Notes: generated from the sequence alone by a model not told the origin. DNA of 64,000 nucleotides from Tenebrionibacter intestinalis (GCF_016632365.1 NZ_JAEPBH010000013.1:1-64000); one strand, 5' to 3'. Positions 40,506-52,321 are shown, numbered from the stretch's first letter. Translations and numbers: made by a program.

Positions 40506-42671
40506 CTAAACTGTTTCCAGCCTGGCGTAGGCGGCGACCAACCATTTAATTCCCTGCCCCTGAAACGCCACCTGCAGGCGGCTGTGCTCGCCGCTGCCTT
40601 CCAGGTTCACAATTGTGCCTTCGCCAAATTTAGGATGACGAACGCGCTGGCCCAGTTTATAGCCGCAGTCGCTTTCAGTAAGCGCCCTGGTTGTGCGCTG
40701 CGCCGGGCTGACCGGGCGGCTGACCGTGGCGCGCAGGCGTACTTCCTCAATGCACTCCGCCGGCAGCTCGCCGATAAAACGCGAGGGGCGATGGTAGACT
40801 TCTTTACCATACAGGCGGCGCGTTTCGGCGTAGGTAATGGTCAGTTTCTGCATAGCGCGAGTGACGCCCACATAAGCAAGGCGGCGTTCCTCCTCCAGCC
40901 GCCCGCTCTCATCAAGCGACATCTGGCCTGGAAACATGCCCTCCTCCATACCCACGATAAACACCTGCGCAAACTCCAGCCCTTTTGCTGAGTGTAGCGT
41001 CATGAGCTGCACCGCGTCCTGCCAGGTGTCTGCCTGCCCCTCTCCCGCCTCCAGCGCGGCATGAGACAAAAATGCCTGTAGCGGCATCAGATCTTCATCT
41101 TCATCGTTGTAGCTAAACTGACGCGTCGCCGTGACCAGCTCCTCAAGGTTTTCAATGCGGGTCTGCCCTTTTTCGCCTTTTTCCTGTTCATACATCATAA
41201 ACAGGCCGGAATCTTTAATAACCCGATCGGTTTGCACGTGCAGCGGCATCTCAGCGGTTTCGTGCGCCAGCGCGTCAACTAATTCAAGAAAGCGTTGCAG
41301 CGCCGACGCCGCGCGACCGGCCAGCGATTTATCCTGTAATAAGCGGCGGCAGGCCTGCCACAAAGTAAGCTGGCTGTCGCGCGCGGTTTGGCGCACCACA
41401 TCCAGCGTGCGATCGCCAATGCCGCGCGTCGGCGTGTTGACCACGCGCTCAAACGCGGCATCATCGTTGCGGTTGGCAATCAGGCGCAGGTAAGAGAGCG
41501 CGTCTTTAATTTCCTGACGCTCGAAGAAGCGCATGCCGCCGTAAATGCGGTACGGCATGCTGCCCTGCAGCAGCGCCTCTTCCAGCACGCGCGACTGCGC
41601 GTTGTTGCGGTAGAGAATGGCGCACTGGCTGAGCGCGCCGCCGTTCTCCTGCCACGCTTTAATACGATTAACCACAAAACGCGCCTCATCAAGCTCGTTA
41701 AAGGCGCAGTAAAGCGAAATCGGCTCGCCGTCGCTGCCGTCCGTCCACAGGTTTTTGCCCAGGCGGCCAGCATTGTGGGCAATCAGCGCATTCGCCGCGC
41801 TGAGAATATTACTGGTGGAGCGATAATTCTGTTCCAGGCGAATAGTCTGCGCGCCGGGGAAATCGTTCAGAAAACGCTGAATATTTTCCACCTGCGCGCC
41901 GCGCCAGCCGTAGATGGACTGGTCGTCGTCGCCAACAATCATAACTTTACCGGTATCGCCCGCCAGCAGGCGCACCCAGGCATACTGGATGCTGTTGGTA
42001 TCCTGGAATTCATCCACCAGAATATTAGTAAAGCGCTCGCGATAGTGGTTAAGGATGTGCGGCTTGTTAAGCCAAAGCTCATGGGCGCGCAGCAGCAGCT
42101 CGGCAAAATCCACCAGGCCCGCACGATCGCAGGCTTCCTGATAGGCCTGATAGACCTTCTGCCAGGTCTGTTCCACCGGATTGCCGTAGCTCTCAATGTG
42201 CTGCGGGCGCAGCCCTTCGTCCTTTTTGCCGTTGATATACCACATCGCCTGACGCGGCGGCCACTGCTTCTCGTCAAGGTTCATCGCCTTAATCAGGCGT
42301 CTGAGCAGGCGCAACTGGTCTTCGCTGTCAAGAATCTGAAAATCCTGCGGCAGGTTGGCATCCATGTGATGCGCGCGCAGCAGGCGGTGCGCCAGCCCGT
42401 GGAAAGTCCCGACCCACATACCGCCCTGGCTGGTACCGAGTAGTTCACCAATGCGGTGGCGCATTTCCGCCGCCGCTTTGTTGGTAAAGGTTACGGCCAT
42501 GATGGAATACACAGAACAGTTCTCAACCGTTAGCAGCCAGGCGATACGGTGCACCAGCACGCGCGTCTTGCCGCTGCCCGCCCCAGCCAGCACCAGCATA
42601 TTGCTACGCGAGGCCGCGACGGCTTCGCGCTGTTTATCATTAAGGCTGTCGAGCAGGTAAGAGACGTCCAT
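40506..42671 (-). CDS. uvrD: DNA helicase II (UvrD)
   Basis: 721 residues from the ATG at 42671 (MDVSYLLDSLNDKQREAV). It is a 3'-5' superfamily 1 helicase that removes UvrC and the excised oligonucleotide in nucleotide excision repair and unwinds DNA in mismatch repair. Motif I is LAGAGSGKTRVL, motif II LVDEFQDTNS, motif III GDDDQSIYGWRGA, and motif VI near VGVTRAMQKL. The C-terminal RNA-polymerase-binding Tudor-like domain is at about 650-721. An SOS box and a perfect sigma-70 promoter lie just upstream. Confidence 0.98.
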   Translation of the reverse strand: MDVSYLLDSLNDKQREAVAASRSNMLVLAGAGSGKTRVLVHRIAWLLTVENCSVYSIMAVTFTNKAAAEMRHRIGELLGTSQGGMWVGTFHGLAHRLLRAHHMDANLPQDFQILDSEDQLRLLRRLIKAMNLDEKQWPPRQAMWYINGKKDEGLRPQHIESYGNPVEQTWQKVYQAYQEACDRAGLVDFAELLLRAHELWLNKPHILNHYRERFTNILVDEFQDTNSIQYAWVRLLAGDTGKVMIVGDDDQSIYGWRGAQVENIQRFLNDFPGAQTIRLEQNYRSTSNILSAANALIAHNAGRLGKNLWTDGSDGEPISLYCAFNELDEARFVVNRIKAWQENGGALSQCAILYRNNAQSRVLEEALLQGSMPYRIYGGMRFFERQEIKDALSYLRLIANRNDDAAFERVVNTPTRGIGDRTLDVVRQTARDSQLTLWQACRRLLQDKSLAGRAASALQRFLELVDALAHETAEMPLHVQTDRVIKDSGLFMMYEQEKGEKGQTRIENLEELVTATRQFSYNDEDEDLMPLQAFLSHAALEAGEGQADTWQDAVQLMTLHSAKGLEFAQVFIVGMEEGMFPGQMSLDESGRLEEERRLAYVGVTRAMQKLTITYAETRRLYGKEVYHRPSRFIGELPAECIEEVRLRATVSRPVSPAQRTTRALTESDCGYKLGQRVRHPKFGEGTIVNLEGSGEHSRLQVAFQGQGIKWLVAAYARLETV

Positions 42672-42707
42672 TGGCACCGCCGCAAGTGGTTAAGGGGCCG
42701 GCGCCCC

Positions 42708-42723
42708 CTGGAAATTTATACAG
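42708..42723. promoter_or_regulatory. LexA box of uvrD
   Basis: CTG, ten A/T-rich bases, CAG in CTGGAAATTTATACAG. It lies between the yigB stop and the uvrD start, immediately downstream of the promoter, where LexA would block transcription. It is the same position as in E. coli. Confidence 0.85.
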
Positions 42724-42733
42724 AGAGGCTGGG

Positions 42734-42761
42734 ATTATATCAGCGCAGTAAGCGATGCCAA
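42734..42761 (-). promoter_or_regulatory. Promoter of uvrD
   Basis: On the minus strand TTGGCA (42756-42761), a 16-bp spacer and TATAAT (42734-42739) lie within the 3' end of yigB, with the start near 42727. The LexA box overlaps the region just after the start. Confidence 0.85.
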
Positions 42762-43451
42762 CCGTGAAATTGCCAGATGCGGCAACAGCCGCGCGTCACG
42801 GGCCTGCATCAGATTATCGTCGCGCGACATAATCCAGCAGGCCTGCATACCGCAGCGGATCGCGCCGGCCACATCTGTGGTTAAATCATCGCCCACGTGC
42901 AGCACCTGCGCATGAGGAACGCCAAGCTGACGCGCCGCCAGCGCATACATATCGCCGTAAGGCTTAGCGCGCCCGTGCGGCCCGGCGCGCAGCACAAACC
43001 GGAAATACTGGCTCAGGCCGAAAAGCTGCGGATCGGCATTACCATTGGTCACCGCCACCAGCGGCCACTTTTCAGCCAGCCTTGCCAGCGTAACGTGGGT
43101 TTGCGCAGGAACGTCGATCCGGCTGCGCCATTTAGCAAAATTAGCCATTGCCGCTGCAGAACCTATGTCCGCTTCCTCCGGCGACAAACCGGCCTCCAGC
43201 ATAGCGCGTTCGACCGCGCGCCGGCGCCACTCGGTAACGTCGTGATAAATATCCGGCTCTTCAAGGCGAAGCTGCTGACGCAGGCGTTGAAAATCCGGCG
43301 ACTGAAATTCATTCAACCTGGGATGGTACTGTTGAACAAAACTCAGCGTCTCACGCTCGGTGCGGGTGATTACCGGCCCGTTATCGTAAAGCGTATCATC
43401 CAAATCGAACGTTAGCGCGGCCACCGGCCCCAGCGGACGGTAAAAATACAT
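42735..43451 (-). CDS. yigB: HAD-superfamily phosphatase YigB (FMN hydrolase type)
   Basis: 238 residues. HAD motif I is [14 protein letters not shown] (about 14-27), motif [13 protein letters not shown] and motif [17 protein letters not shown]. coli YigB dephosphorylates FMN and related compounds. It overlaps the xerC stop by one base (TAATG-like) and is translated from the dapF-yigA-xerC-yigB run. The uvrD promoter is inside its 3' end. Confidence 0.93.
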   Translation of the reverse strand: MYFYRPLGPVAALTFDLDDTLYDNGPVITRTERETLSFVQQYHPRLNEFQSPDFQRLRQQLRLEEPDIYHDVTEWRRRAVERAMLEAGLSPEEADIGSAAAMANFAKWRSRIDVPAQTHVTLARLAEKWPLVAVTNGNADPQLFGLSQYFRFVLRAGPHGRAKPYGDMYALAARQLGVPHAQVLHVGDDLTTDVAGAIRCGMQACWIMSRDDNLMQARDARLLPHLAISRLASLTALI

Positions 43452-44356
43452 TAGCTTTTCCCCCGTTTAGCGCGTGGATGCGCAGCATCATACACCGACG
43501 CTAAATGTTGAAAGTCAAGGTGGGTATAAATTTGCGTGGTGGAAAGGTTGGCATGGCCGAGCAACTCCTGCACGGCACGCAAATCACCGCTCGATTCCAG
43601 CATATGCGTGGCGAAGGAATGACGCAATTTATGGGGGTGTACGTGGCTATTCAACCCCTGCAGAATCCCCCATTCAGCAAAGCGCTTTTGAACGTTGCGC
43701 GCTGATATACGCCTGCCGGTCTTCGCCAGAAACAGCGCATCGTCAGCAGGCCCAAACAACTCGCGTAAACCAAGCCAGCGTTCAGTCCAGATAACCGCCG
43801 TGCGGCCAACCGGTAAACGGCGCTCCTTGCTGCCTTTTCCCATCACCCACGCCTCGCCGCTGGCAAGATCGAGGTGTTTACAGTCGAGATTGACCAGCTC
43901 AGACAAGCGCAGCCCGGCGCCGTACATCACTTCCAGCATCGCCCGGTCGCGCACCGCCAGCGGGTCGTTGATATCGATATCCAGCAGGCGACTAACATCG
44001 TCAACGTCAATATTCTTCGGCAAATGGCGCGGCGCTTTTGGCGCGCGAACGCCTTTAGCTGGGTTGGCGCTCAATGCGCCCTGGCTTACCAGCCAGTCGA
44101 AAAAGCTACGTAGCGCCGACAGCCGCAGCGCGAGGCTTGCCGCCTGCAGGCCGCCGCGTCGGCTGCGCACAACCAGCGCTCGCACTGTCTGGGCGTCACA
44201 GCGCGCCCAGTCGCTGATTTTCATTTCAGCAAGCATTGCCATTAGCATATCAAGCTGGCGGCGGTAGTTTTCCAGGGTCAATGGGCTAAGCTGGCGCTCC
44301 ACCTTCAGGTGGCGCAAAAAGGCTTGCACTGGCGGGCGTAGCGGATTGTCGCTCAC
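43451..44356 (-). CDS. xerC: Site-specific tyrosine recombinase XerC
   Basis: 301 residues. XerC with XerD resolves chromosome dimers at dif. The N-terminal SAM-like domain (about 8-95) is followed by the catalytic domain with Arg in GAGLRLSEL, Lys in GKGSKERR, HxxR in [12 protein letters not shown], His in [11 protein letters not shown] and the nucleophilic Tyr in IYTHLDF. Its ATG overlaps the yigA stop by 4 bases. Confidence 0.97.
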   Translation of the reverse strand: MSDNPLRPPVQAFLRHLKVERQLSPLTLENYRRQLDMLMAMLAEMKISDWARCDAQTVRALVVRSRRGGLQAASLALRLSALRSFFDWLVSQGALSANPAKGVRAPKAPRHLPKNIDVDDVSRLLDIDINDPLAVRDRAMLEVMYGAGLRLSELVNLDCKHLDLASGEAWVMGKGSKERRLPVGRTAVIWTERWLGLRELFGPADDALFLAKTGRRISARNVQKRFAEWGILQGLNSHVHPHKLRHSFATHMLESSGDLRAVQELLGHANLSTTQIYTHLDFQHLASVYDAAHPRAKRGKS

Positions 44357-45057
44357 TGGCGTTCAATCCAGCGTTCCAGCAACGTAGGAAGCATCTGCGC
44401 CAGTTGCTCCAATAACTGTGTACCCTGTTCCGGCTGATAGTGCTGGGGGTCGCGGCTGGTAAAAATCAGTACTCCCAGATCGCCGTGCGCTCCCAGCAGC
44501 GACATCGCCACTGAGCGTATCGCTTTCGCCTGGGGCAGCAGCAGCAGCAACTCGGGGCCATGCAGCGGGCCAAGATAGTGGCGCGCGTTGCCAAAGCGCT
44601 GAATGCGCAGCGGTTCAAAGGTCTGCCGATGCAAAGCCAGTTGGGTAAAGCCAGACGGCGCGCCAAGGCGCCAGCGCTCTGCAAACAGCCGCAGATGCGC
44701 TCCCGCCAGCCCCAGCTCGCGCGCCCAGCGGTGCAGACGATTGAGCATATCCTGAAGGCTTTGCGCCGCCGCAAGGCGTAACTGAAGCTTAAGCAGGCTG
44801 GAAAACAGCGCTTCGTTAATGCTGGCCTGCTCCATCAGCAGGGACATATCGCCTTCCAGCGTCCGAATTTGGTTACGCGCGCGCGCCATATGCCATTCAA
44901 CCAGCGATACAGAACCGCGCACCGGGTGCGGGATCTGAATCTGCTCCACCAGGCGGGCGTTACGGATAAAAAATTCAGGATGACGCAACAAATAGCGGCA
45001 TACCGCTCTGTCATCCAGCTCTGCGAGACTTTCCTGCTGCTGCTCGGCGTTTTTCAT
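44353..45057 (-). CDS. yigA: DUF484 family protein YigA
   Basis: 234 residues. The DUF484 pattern is seen in [19 protein letters not shown] and [14 protein letters not shown], followed by a GAF-like domain (about 80-230). Function is not established. Overlaps of 4 bases with dapF and with xerC indicate tight coupling in the dapF operon. Confidence 0.93.
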   Translation of the reverse strand: MKNAEQQQESLAELDDRAVCRYLLRHPEFFIRNARLVEQIQIPHPVRGSVSLVEWHMARARNQIRTLEGDMSLLMEQASINEALFSSLLKLQLRLAAAQSLQDMLNRLHRWARELGLAGAHLRLFAERWRLGAPSGFTQLALHRQTFEPLRIQRFGNARHYLGPLHGPELLLLLPQAKAIRSVAMSLLGAHGDLGVLIFTSRDPQHYQPEQGTQLLEQLAQMLPTLLERWIERQ

Positions 45058-45878
45058 AACTGTATAAATCCATCATAAACATGCGCCGCCGGGCCGGTCA
45101 TAAACAGCGGCTGTCCCGGCCCTTTCCAGGCGATATCAAGCCGCCCGCCGGGCAGGTCTACACGCACCTGCCCTTCCAGCAACCCCTGTTGTATGCCCAC
45201 AGCCACCGCCCCGCAGGCGCCGCTGCCGCAGGCCTGGGTTTCGCCAGCCCCGCGCTCAAACACGCGCAGGCGGATATGCTGGCGGCTTACGACCTGCATA
45301 AAACCAATATTGGCGCGCTCGGGAAAACGTTCGTGGTTTTCCATCAGCGGACCAAGCGTTTCAACCGCCGCCAGGTCGATATCGTCCACCTGTATGACGG
45401 CATGGGGGTTGCCCATAGAGACCACGCCGCACAGCACGGTTTCGCCGCCTGCGCGCATAATGTAGGTTTTTTCCGCTTTATTGGCGCGAAACGGCACCTC
45501 GCCCGGCTCAAACTTCGGTTCTCCCATATTGACCTTTACCCGCTCGTTTTCCGTCACGCTCAGCACCATACGTCCGCTGGCCGTGCTGACGTGAATGTCG
45601 CGTTTATTGGTCAACCCCCGCAACCGAACAAAGCGGGCAAAACAGCGCGCGCCGTTGCCGCACTGTGATACTTCACTGCCGTCAGCGTTAAAAATACGGT
45701 AATGAAAATCAAGCTCCGGATCGTAAGGGGGTTCAACAACCAGTAATTGATCAAACCCGACGCCAAGGTGCCTGTCTGCCAGGCGGCGAATCGTCTCGGG
45801 AGAAAAAAAGACGTTCTGCGTTACCGCGTCGACAACCATAAAGTCGTTGCCAAGGCCATGCATCTTAGAGAACTGCAT
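45054..45878 (-). CDS. dapF: Diaminopimelate epimerase
   Basis: 274 residues from the ATG at 45878 ([17 protein letters not shown]), the known N-terminus, rather than 45890. It interconverts LL- and meso-diaminopimelate for lysine and peptidoglycan synthesis, without a cofactor. The two active-site cysteines are in [11 protein letters not shown] (near residue 73) and [13 protein letters not shown] (near residue 217). It lies 35 bases after lptM and is followed by yigA with a 4-base overlap. Confidence 0.98.
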   Translation of the reverse strand: MQFSKMHGLGNDFMVVDAVTQNVFFSPETIRRLADRHLGVGFDQLLVVEPPYDPELDFHYRIFNADGSEVSQCGNGARCFARFVRLRGLTNKRDIHVSTASGRMVLSVTENERVKVNMGEPKFEPGEVPFRANKAEKTYIMRAGGETVLCGVVSMGNPHAVIQVDDIDLAAVETLGPLMENHERFPERANIGFMQVVSRQHIRLRVFERGAGETQACGSGACGAVAVGIQQGLLEGQVRVDLPGGRLDIAWKGPGQPLFMTGPAAHVYDGFIQL

Positions 45879-45913
45879 TTTGTGCTCCATATTCCGCGGC
45901 GACCTTGTGTTTG

Positions 45914-46120
45914 TTAATAGTTAACCTGGGTCGGCCCATCGCCTTGCGCGCGATCGTTGCGATCGGGAACGGTGGACTGGATAGTCGAATCCTGCGCTTG
46001 CTGCGTGGTCGGCTGCGCATTTTTATTTGCGGGCGGGAAATAGAGCGGCCCTTTAAGCCCGCAGCCGGTGAGGGCCATCAGCGCCAGCCCAGCCACCAGC
46101 GGACAGAAAATCTTCTTCAT
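45914..46120 (-). CDS. lptM: LPS-assembly lipoprotein LptM (YifL)
   Basis: 68 residues. A lipoprotein signal peptide with lipobox LTGC (Cys20) precedes [13 protein letters not shown], the conserved short motif of this family, and a disordered polar tail. In E. coli the lipoprotein (YifL, renamed LptM) helps the LptDE translocon mature. It lies 35 bases upstream of dapF and is divergent from cyaY. Confidence 0.93.
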   Translation of the reverse strand: MKKIFCPLVAGLALMALTGCGLKGPLYFPPANKNAQPTTQQAQDSTIQSTVPDRNDRAQGDGPTQVNY

Positions 46121-46275
46121 TTTCGGTTGCCTGTTATCTAAACGTTCTGGCGTCTATCATCGCAGGTGAACAATGAAAAGCAATATCTTTTGCCCGGTCG
46201 CCGCAATAGCAGACAGTTCCTTTGCTCCGGCATTGCTTCTATACTGCCGCCACAACCTGCAACAGGAAACCTGAT

Positions 46276-46596
46276 ATGAATGACAGTGAATTTCACCGCC
46301 TGGCCGACGGCCTGTGGTTAACTATTGAAGAACGTCTGGACAACCGGGACGGCGACAGTGATATCGACTGCGAAATTAACGGCGGCGTACTAACGCTTAG
46401 CTTCGAAAATGGCAGCAAAATCATTATCAACCGCCAGGAACCTCTACACCAGGTGTGGCTGGCAACCAAAAGCGGCGGTTATCATTTCAAACTCAAAGGC
46501 GACGAATGGGTCTGCGACCGTTCAGGGGAAACATTCTGGAACCTTCTGGAATCGTCGTGCTCTCAGCAGGCCGGCGAACCGGTCAGCTTTCGTTAA
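46276..46596 (+). CDS. cyaY: Frataxin homologue CyaY
   Basis: 106 residues from the ATG at 46276 ([19 protein letters not shown]), rather than a longer in-frame extension. Bacterial frataxin binds iron and modulates Fe-S cluster assembly with IscS. The acidic first helix ([19 protein letters not shown]) and the sheet residues of [13 protein letters not shown] and [13 protein letters not shown] match the family. Its stop abuts the cyaA stop without a spacer. Confidence 0.97.
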   Translation: MNDSEFHRLADGLWLTIEERLDNRDGDSDIDCEINGGVLTLSFENGSKIIINRQEPLHQVWLATKSGGYHFKLKGDEWVCDRSGETFWNLLESSCSQQAGEPVSFR

Positions 46597-49155
46597 TCAG
46601 GGCAGATATTGCTGCGCCAGTTGCGACTGCGCAATATCGCCATCAACCGGCATTTGCGCAGCCATCGGGCGCAGCGGCTGGGTGCGAAACGGAATGACCT
46701 GCTGGCGCCCGTCAACGTTCACAATTTGGTAAAACTGCGGCAGATTAAAGTTCACAAAGCTGGTGCCCCAGGTAAAACGATCGTGCGACGAGGAATAAAA
46801 GCGGCTCACGTCACGCACCAGCTCCTCTTTACTGCCCTCACAATGGTGATAAGCCTCAGCGCGGTTGCTTTCATCAAGGATGTAAATATTGAAGCCTTGC
46901 AGGTCGCTTATCTCCTCAAAGAAGAATTGAATAATTCCTTCACTGGCAAAGCCGTCTACAACCGCAGGAAGCTGTACGTGATGCGTTTCCACCTGCACAG
47001 ACAGACCGTGCAGTTTGTTGTTGGAAATGGCGCCGTAGAATTCAACCGCATTTTCCAGCTTCTGCACCGATACGTTAAGACGCTCGAAGAACAGGCCCCA
47101 CGTTTGCCCGGCGACGCGCAGCGCTTTAAACCGCCCGGCGTCCTGGCGCGTGCTGGACAGGCGCAGTTCAATACACTCTGACACCAGTTGCTGCACGCGG
47201 GTACGCATCAGGTCGCGCAGGTGCTGGCTATAACAGAACACTTCCACGCTATCCGGCGGCGCGGCATCCTGGTGCATTTTGCCCAGAATGGTCTTCAACG
47301 CCTCAATTATCGCCTGCTCGCCATTAAAATGCAGGGTGCGCACTTCATTCCATGAGTTGCGATACAGGAGATCGACGCTGCCAATCAGACATTGTTGCTG
47401 CTCGCCAAAGCTGAAAACATCAAGCTTGCGGAAATCGAAATGCACCACCTGATTGCGAAATGCCGCCGTCGGGTCATATTCAAGGTTGACGATGATCGCC
47501 AGATGGCGGATTTCACACGGGCTGTAGAGCGCTTTTGGCGTGGGAGCCGGCAGGCGCAGCGGAAAGTGGTTGGAAACGTCCGCCACCATTTCCTGCAATT
47601 TCGGCAAGTCGCATACGTCGTTGCCTTTAATAAACAGGCGCGTGCGTGACGTCAGCAGGCCGTTAAACCACGCCCAGGCCACCAGTTTGTTGAGATAACG
47701 GTTATACTCCAGCGGCTGGTGGCTGATAATCGAATCCATGCTCGGCGAGCAGTTGTAAAGGTACCAACCGCTACGATTGGCGCGCCCGGGCGGAACATAG
47801 ATAAAGGTGAGGTTCGGCTCGGAGAGATCGGGGGAAATTTGCGGGTTAACCAGCGTAACTTTCCCGGGAAGCGCTTCAAACGCGGCGTAAAGTTTGCGGG
47901 TTAAAACACCGATGTCCTGCGGACTGGCGCTGACGCTCAGATTATTGCGGCGCGCAAAACGAATCAGATTGCGATAGCTCTGCATCATCGCATCCAGCAG
48001 TTCGTTATGGGCTTCGCGCACGCGGTCAATCTTCCAGTTGGCCCGATTATCCAGAATCGCCAGCCGCTCGTCGTCCCAGCCCCAGCTACGCACCAGTTGT
48101 GTTAATATTTCACGCCGCCAGCCCACGCAGGCGCGCTCGCGCGACAGCTTTTCGCACACTTTCAGATAAAAGCAGCGGCGCACCAAATCGAGGCGCGCAG
48201 TATCTTCAATCTGCGTCAAATAATGGGTAACGCGCTCCAGCATCATGCAGTAAGGATCGAGGCCATAAGAGACTATCTCGCCGTCATGCAGGCATTGTTT
48301 AATATCTTCAGCCAACAGCCGGGTATGTGGATATTCCCAGGAATAGGCCTCCAGCAATAGCGTTTTCAGCACCGCTTTATAGGGGGAGTCGATACTTTTA
48401 TAAAGCTGCCACAGACTGGCGCCGAAGTACTCCTCCGCCGACAGCGCGCCAAGACCGCCCAGATCCAGCCATTCGTTCGGCGTTAACACGCCCTGCGCAT
48501 AAAGCGACATAACGTAATCGTCGTATTGCGCTTCTTCGTTCACCGGCACCATATTCCACAGGATACGTTTCCCGGCCATGCGTACCGCCGAACGATAAAA
48601 TTCATCAAGCAGCAAAATATGCTGAGTGGAACCGCAATCTTCACCGCCAAGGCTGCCGCTTTCATTATGGCGAAAGCGATTCTCGTCAATCAGAAAAAAA
48701 CTCACTTCCACGCCAAGCGATGCCGCCCAGCTTTCCAGCAGGCTACATTTACGTTGCAACATCTGGCGTTCGGCGCTATCGAGCCACGACTGATGGCAAA
48801 CCCAGATGTCCAGGTCAGACGAACAGCTTTGCCCCACGGACGACGTGCTGCCCATAGAATAAACGCCGGTAATCGGCAATTCGCCGGGCGGGGCCTTCAG
48901 CGGCGGCAGGCCGCGAAGTTGTTCCAGTTCCTGTAAATAATGGTTTTGGGTTTCATCGGGCGTATAAAGGCATATGCCGGAGGGGACGTTGCCGTCAAGG
49001 TAACCGGGCAGGAAAGGATGATGGTAATGCAACAGCACGGGCAGCAAACTATAGACCTGCTGGAAGGCAGGCCCCATAGCGGCCAGTGCGCGATCCACGC
49101 GAAGCTGATTGATGGCATCCAGCCTCTGTTTCAGAGTCTCAATATAGAGGTACAA
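46597..49155 (-). CDS. cyaA: Adenylate cyclase, class I
   Basis: 852 residues. It makes cyclic AMP from ATP and is activated through EIIA-Glc. The N-terminal catalytic half shows the class I signature [20 protein letters not shown] near residue 97 with the nucleotidyltransferase aspartates, and the C-terminal half is regulatory. The start codon is TTG, as in E. coli, where UUG limits synthesis. A CRP site lies upstream, giving feedback repression. It converges with cyaY with no intergenic base. Confidence 0.97.
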   Translation of the reverse strand: MYLYIETLKQRLDAINQLRVDRALAAMGPAFQQVYSLLPVLLHYHHPFLPGYLDGNVPSGICLYTPDETQNHYLQELEQLRGLPPLKAPPGELPITGVYSMGSTSSVGQSCSSDLDIWVCHQSWLDSAERQMLQRKCSLLESWAASLGVEVSFFLIDENRFRHNESGSLGGEDCGSTQHILLLDEFYRSAVRMAGKRILWNMVPVNEEAQYDDYVMSLYAQGVLTPNEWLDLGGLGALSAEEYFGASLWQLYKSIDSPYKAVLKTLLLEAYSWEYPHTRLLAEDIKQCLHDGEIVSYGLDPYCMMLERVTHYLTQIEDTARLDLVRRCFYLKVCEKLSRERACVGWRREILTQLVRSWGWDDERLAILDNRANWKIDRVREAHNELLDAMMQSYRNLIRFARRNNLSVSASPQDIGVLTRKLYAAFEALPGKVTLVNPQISPDLSEPNLTFIYVPPGRANRSGWYLYNCSPSMDSIISHQPLEYNRYLNKLVAWAWFNGLLTSRTRLFIKGNDVCDLPKLQEMVADVSNHFPLRLPAPTPKALYSPCEIRHLAIIVNLEYDPTAAFRNQVVHFDFRKLDVFSFGEQQQCLIGSVDLLYRNSWNEVRTLHFNGEQAIIEALKTILGKMHQDAAPPDSVEVFCYSQHLRDLMRTRVQQLVSECIELRLSSTRQDAGRFKALRVAGQTWGLFFERLNVSVQKLENAVEFYGAISNNKLHGLSVQVETHHVQLPAVVDGFASEGIIQFFFEEISDLQGFNIYILDESNRAEAYHHCEGSKEELVRDVSRFYSSSHDRFTWGTSFVNFNLPQFYQIVNVDGRQQVIPFRTQPLRPMAAQMPVDGDIAQSQLAQQYLP

Positions 49156-49245
49156 GACGTATCGCCTGATGGTTTAAATATATCGGAAAACCCGTTTCCT
49201 TACGCCGCCGTTGATGTTTATCGTAATTTGGCTGGCAATTGCTGG

Positions 49246-49267
49246 AAACGTGATCAATTTAACACCT
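49246..49267. promoter_or_regulatory. CRP site in the cyaA promoter region
   Basis: GTGATCAATTTAACA within an AAACGTGATCAATTTAACAC stretch matches the E. coli cyaA CRP site in sequence and position, about 90 bases upstream of the cyaA start. CRP-cAMP is expected to repress cyaA. A palindrome GCTACAC..GTGTAGC follows at 49294-49310. Confidence 0.8.
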
Positions 49268-49441
49268 TGCCGATTGACCGTAAAGAAAGATGCGCTACAC
49301 ACAGTGTAGCATCGATCCGGCAACATTATCTCCTTATGCCGTCGCCTTGCGTCTTGTTTCAACCGTCCAGCGTCCGATGAAACTGACAGCCTGGCGGGAA
49401 CCATGTAGGATGGTCGAGAAACGGTTATTACGGTAATTAGC

Positions 49442-50383
49442 ATGTCAGACAAAGTATTACGAATTGCCACACGCCAGAGTCCGCTGGCGCTATGGCAGGC
49501 GCACTACGTCAGAGATTGCCTGCTGGCGCGCCACCCGACGCTGCGCGTTGAACTGGTGCCAATGGTGACGCGCGGCGATGTCTTGCTGGACGCGCCGCTT
49601 GCAAAAGTCGGCGGCAAAGGGTTATTTGTTAAAGAGCTTGAGCAAGCCATGCTTGAGGACCGCGCCGATATCGCCGTGCATTCGATGAAAGACGTGCCTG
49701 TCGAGTTCCCCCAGGGGCTGGGGCTTGCGACGATTTGCGAGCGCGAGGATCCGCGGGATGCGTTTGTCTCTCATCATTACGCATCTCTTAACGATTTGCC
49801 GCCAGGCAGTATCGTCGGCACCTCCAGCCTGCGCCGCCAGTGTCAGCTCCTCTGCGCGCGTCCCGATCTGCAAATTCACACGCTGCGCGGTAACCTCGGC
49901 ACCCGCCTGGGCAAGCTCGACGCCGGGGATTATGACGCCATTATTCTTGCCGTTGCCGGGCTTAAGCGGCTGAAAATGGAAGACAGGATCCGTCAGACGC
50001 TGGCGCCTGAGGTTTTACTGCCGGCCGTCGGCCAGGGCGCGGTAGGTATTGAATGCCGCCTGGATGATGCGTGGACCCGCGCGCTGCTGGCGCCGCTTAA
50101 TCATCCGCAAACCGCGCTGCGCGTGCGCGCCGAACGCGCAATGAATACGCGTCTTGAAGGCGGTTGTCAGGTGCCTATCGGCAGTTATGCCGAACTGGCC
50201 GACGGCGAGCTATGGCTGCGTGGGCTGGTCGGCGCGCCGGACGGCTCAAAGATAATAAGCGCAGAACGTCGCGGCAGGCCGGAAGATGCCGAAGCCCTGG
50301 GCATTTCTCTGGCGCAAGAGCTGCTGAATAACGGCGCTCGCGCAATCCTTGCCGATGTCTACAATGGAAACGCACCCGCATGA
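49442..50383 (+). CDS. hemC: Hydroxymethylbilane synthase (porphobilinogen deaminase)
   Basis: 313 residues. It joins four porphobilinogen units through a dipyrromethane cofactor. The cofactor cysteine lies in [12 protein letters not shown] near residue 242; catalytic [12 protein letters not shown] and the arginines in [11 protein letters not shown] and [12 protein letters not shown] are present. It is the first gene of hemCDXY, divergent from cyaA across 286 bases. Confidence 0.98.
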   Translation: MSDKVLRIATRQSPLALWQAHYVRDCLLARHPTLRVELVPMVTRGDVLLDAPLAKVGGKGLFVKELEQAMLEDRADIAVHSMKDVPVEFPQGLGLATICEREDPRDAFVSHHYASLNDLPPGSIVGTSSLRRQCQLLCARPDLQIHTLRGNLGTRLGKLDAGDYDAIILAVAGLKRLKMEDRIRQTLAPEVLLPAVGQGAVGIECRLDDAWTRALLAPLNHPQTALRVRAERAMNTRLEGGCQVPIGSYAELADGELWLRGLVGAPDGSKIISAERRGRPEDAEALGISLAQELLNNGARAILADVYNGNAPA

Positions 50384-51141
50384 GCATCCTGGTCACCCGC
50401 CCTTCCCCGGCTGGAGACGATCTGGTCAGACGCCTGCGCGCGCTGGGCCGGGAGGCCTGGAGTCTTCCTTTAATTGAATTCTCACCGGGGCGCGAGTTGC
50501 AGAAGCTACCGGCGTACTTACACTCACTGGACGAAGGCGATCTTGCTTTTGTGCTGTCGCAGCACGTGGTGGAGTATGCCAGCGCCGCGCTGGCGCGCGA
50601 ATCGCTACGCTGGCCGGCTCAGGCAAACTGGTTTGCCATTGGCCGAACCAGCGCGCTGGCATTTCATCAGGCAAGCAACCTGCCAATAATTTACCCACGC
50701 GATCGGGAAAGCAGCGAAAACTTGCTACAATTCGCACAATTACAAGCCATTAGCGGCCGCAAAGCGCTCATACTGCGCGGCAACGGCGGTCGGGAATTAC
50801 TGGGCGAAACGCTAAGTCAGCGAGGCGCAACAGTGACATACTGCGAATGCTATCAGCGTTGTAAAAAGCACTACGATGGCGCAGAAGAAGCCCATCGCTG
50901 GCAGAGTCGGGGGGTAAAAACTCTTGTCGTCACCAGCGCAGAAATGCTTTCACAGCTTTGGGCAATGGTACCTGAATGGTATCGTAACACCTGGTTATTA
51001 CGCTGTCGGTTGTTTGTCGTCAGCGAGCGTTTGGCAACCCAGGCCAGGGAAGCAGGCTGGCAGGATGTCAGGATCGCAGATAACGCAGATAACGACGCGC
51101 TGCTGCGCGCGCTACAACAACATGAAATATGGGATGAATAA
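50380..51141 (+). CDS. hemD: Uroporphyrinogen-III synthase
   Basis: 253 residues, slightly longer than E. coli's. It closes and isomerises hydroxymethylbilane to uroporphyrinogen III. The fold is two Rossmann-like domains with few invariant residues; TRPSP at the start and the position identify it. The ATGA overlap with hemC suggests coupling. Confidence 0.95.
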   Translation: MSILVTRPSPAGDDLVRRLRALGREAWSLPLIEFSPGRELQKLPAYLHSLDEGDLAFVLSQHVVEYASAALARESLRWPAQANWFAIGRTSALAFHQASNLPIIYPRDRESSENLLQFAQLQAISGRKALILRGNGGRELLGETLSQRGATVTYCECYQRCKKHYDGAEEAHRWQSRGVKTLVVTSAEMLSQLWAMVPEWYRNTWLLRCRLFVVSERLATQAREAGWQDVRIADNADNDALLRALQQHEIWDE

Positions 51142-52319
51142 TGACGGAACCAAAAGAATCCTCCGCCATGCCGGAAGAAACCCCTGCAACGGTAGAAACC
51201 GTATCGCAGCCGGTCTCGACTGAACCTGCGGTAAAGAAAAACCGCGGCGGCGCAGCGAGCATCACGCTAAGCGTCATTGCTATCGCTATCGCGCTGGCTG
51301 CAGGCGCTGGCGCTTATACCTGGGGCAAAAAGCAAAACGAAAGCCAGCAGACAGAAAGCAAAGCGTTAATCGCCCGGCTTAGCGCCCTACAGCAACAGCA
51401 AAACCAGCAGAACAGCGCACTGGAAGCGCTGGTAAAGGAGCAGGCCGCGCGCCTCAATGACGCGCAGGCACGCCAGGCGGCCATGGCAAAAGCGCTTGAA
51501 GAAACGCGCGAGAAAATCGCCGCTATTTCCAGCAACGACGCGAAAACCTGGCAGTTGGCGCAGGCCGACTTTCTGGTGAAGCTTGCCGGCCGCAAGCTGT
51601 GGAGCGATCGGGACGTCACTACCGCCGTGGCGCTGCTGAAAAGCGCCGATGAAAGCCTGGCGCAGTTGAACGATCCTGGGCTCATTAACGTACGCCGCAC
51701 GCTTACCGCGGATATTTCCGGGCTTGCAGGCATTGCGCAGGTGGATTTTGACGGCATTATTCTCAAGCTCAATCAGCTATCAAACCAGGTTGACGATCTG
51801 CGCCTGAGCGACAATGACGACGATGCCGCCCCGATGGACGCCGACAGCCCTGAAGTTTCAGGTTCGCTGAAAGAATGGCGCAAAAATCTGACGAAAAGCT
51901 GGCGTAACTTCATGGAGAATTTCATTACCGTGCGCCGCCGCGACACCAGCGACGTACCACTGCTCGCGCCGAATCAGGATATTTATCTGCGCGAAAATAT
52001 ACGTTCCCGCCTGCTGATTGCCGCCCAGGCGGTTCCCCGCCATCAGAGCGAAACGTACAAACAGTCTATTGATACTGTAGCCACCTGGGTACGCGCTTAC
52101 TACGATACCAACGATGCCAATACCAAAGCGTATCTGGATGACCTGGATAACCTGAGCCAACAAAGCATAGAGATGGATCTGCCTGATTCGCTGAAAAGCC
52201 AGCCTGTGCTGGAGCAGTTAATGCGCAACCGAATGCATGCGACGGCCGCACCTCAGCCTGCACAGCCGTCAACTGAGCCGCAGCCGGCGCAGCCGAAAGC
52301 CGCGCCGCAGGGAGAATAA
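51141..52319 (+). CDS. hemX: HemX, putative uroporphyrinogen-III C-methyltransferase-like membrane protein
   Basis: 392 residues. A polar start (1-35) precedes one membrane helix (about 37-58), then a coiled coil (about 65-130) and a periplasmic-looking domain, with a Pro/Ala/Gln-rich tail. E. coli HemX is annotated as a C-methyltransferase, but this gene shows no SAM motif. Its role is unclear, and it has been linked to haem homeostasis. Its start overlaps the hemD stop by one base. Confidence 0.93.
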   Translation: MTEPKESSAMPEETPATVETVSQPVSTEPAVKKNRGGAASITLSVIAIAIALAAGAGAYTWGKKQNESQQTESKALIARLSALQQQQNQQNSALEALVKEQAARLNDAQARQAAMAKALEETREKIAAISSNDAKTWQLAQADFLVKLAGRKLWSDRDVTTAVALLKSADESLAQLNDPGLINVRRTLTADISGLAGIAQVDFDGIILKLNQLSNQVDDLRLSDNDDDAAPMDADSPEVSGSLKEWRKNLTKSWRNFMENFITVRRRDTSDVPLLAPNQDIYLRENIRSRLLIAAQAVPRHQSETYKQSIDTVATWVRAYYDTNDANTKAYLDDLDNLSQQSIEMDLPDSLKSQPVLEQLMRNRMHATAAPQPAQPSTEPQPAQPKAAPQGE

Positions 52320-52321
52320 TT

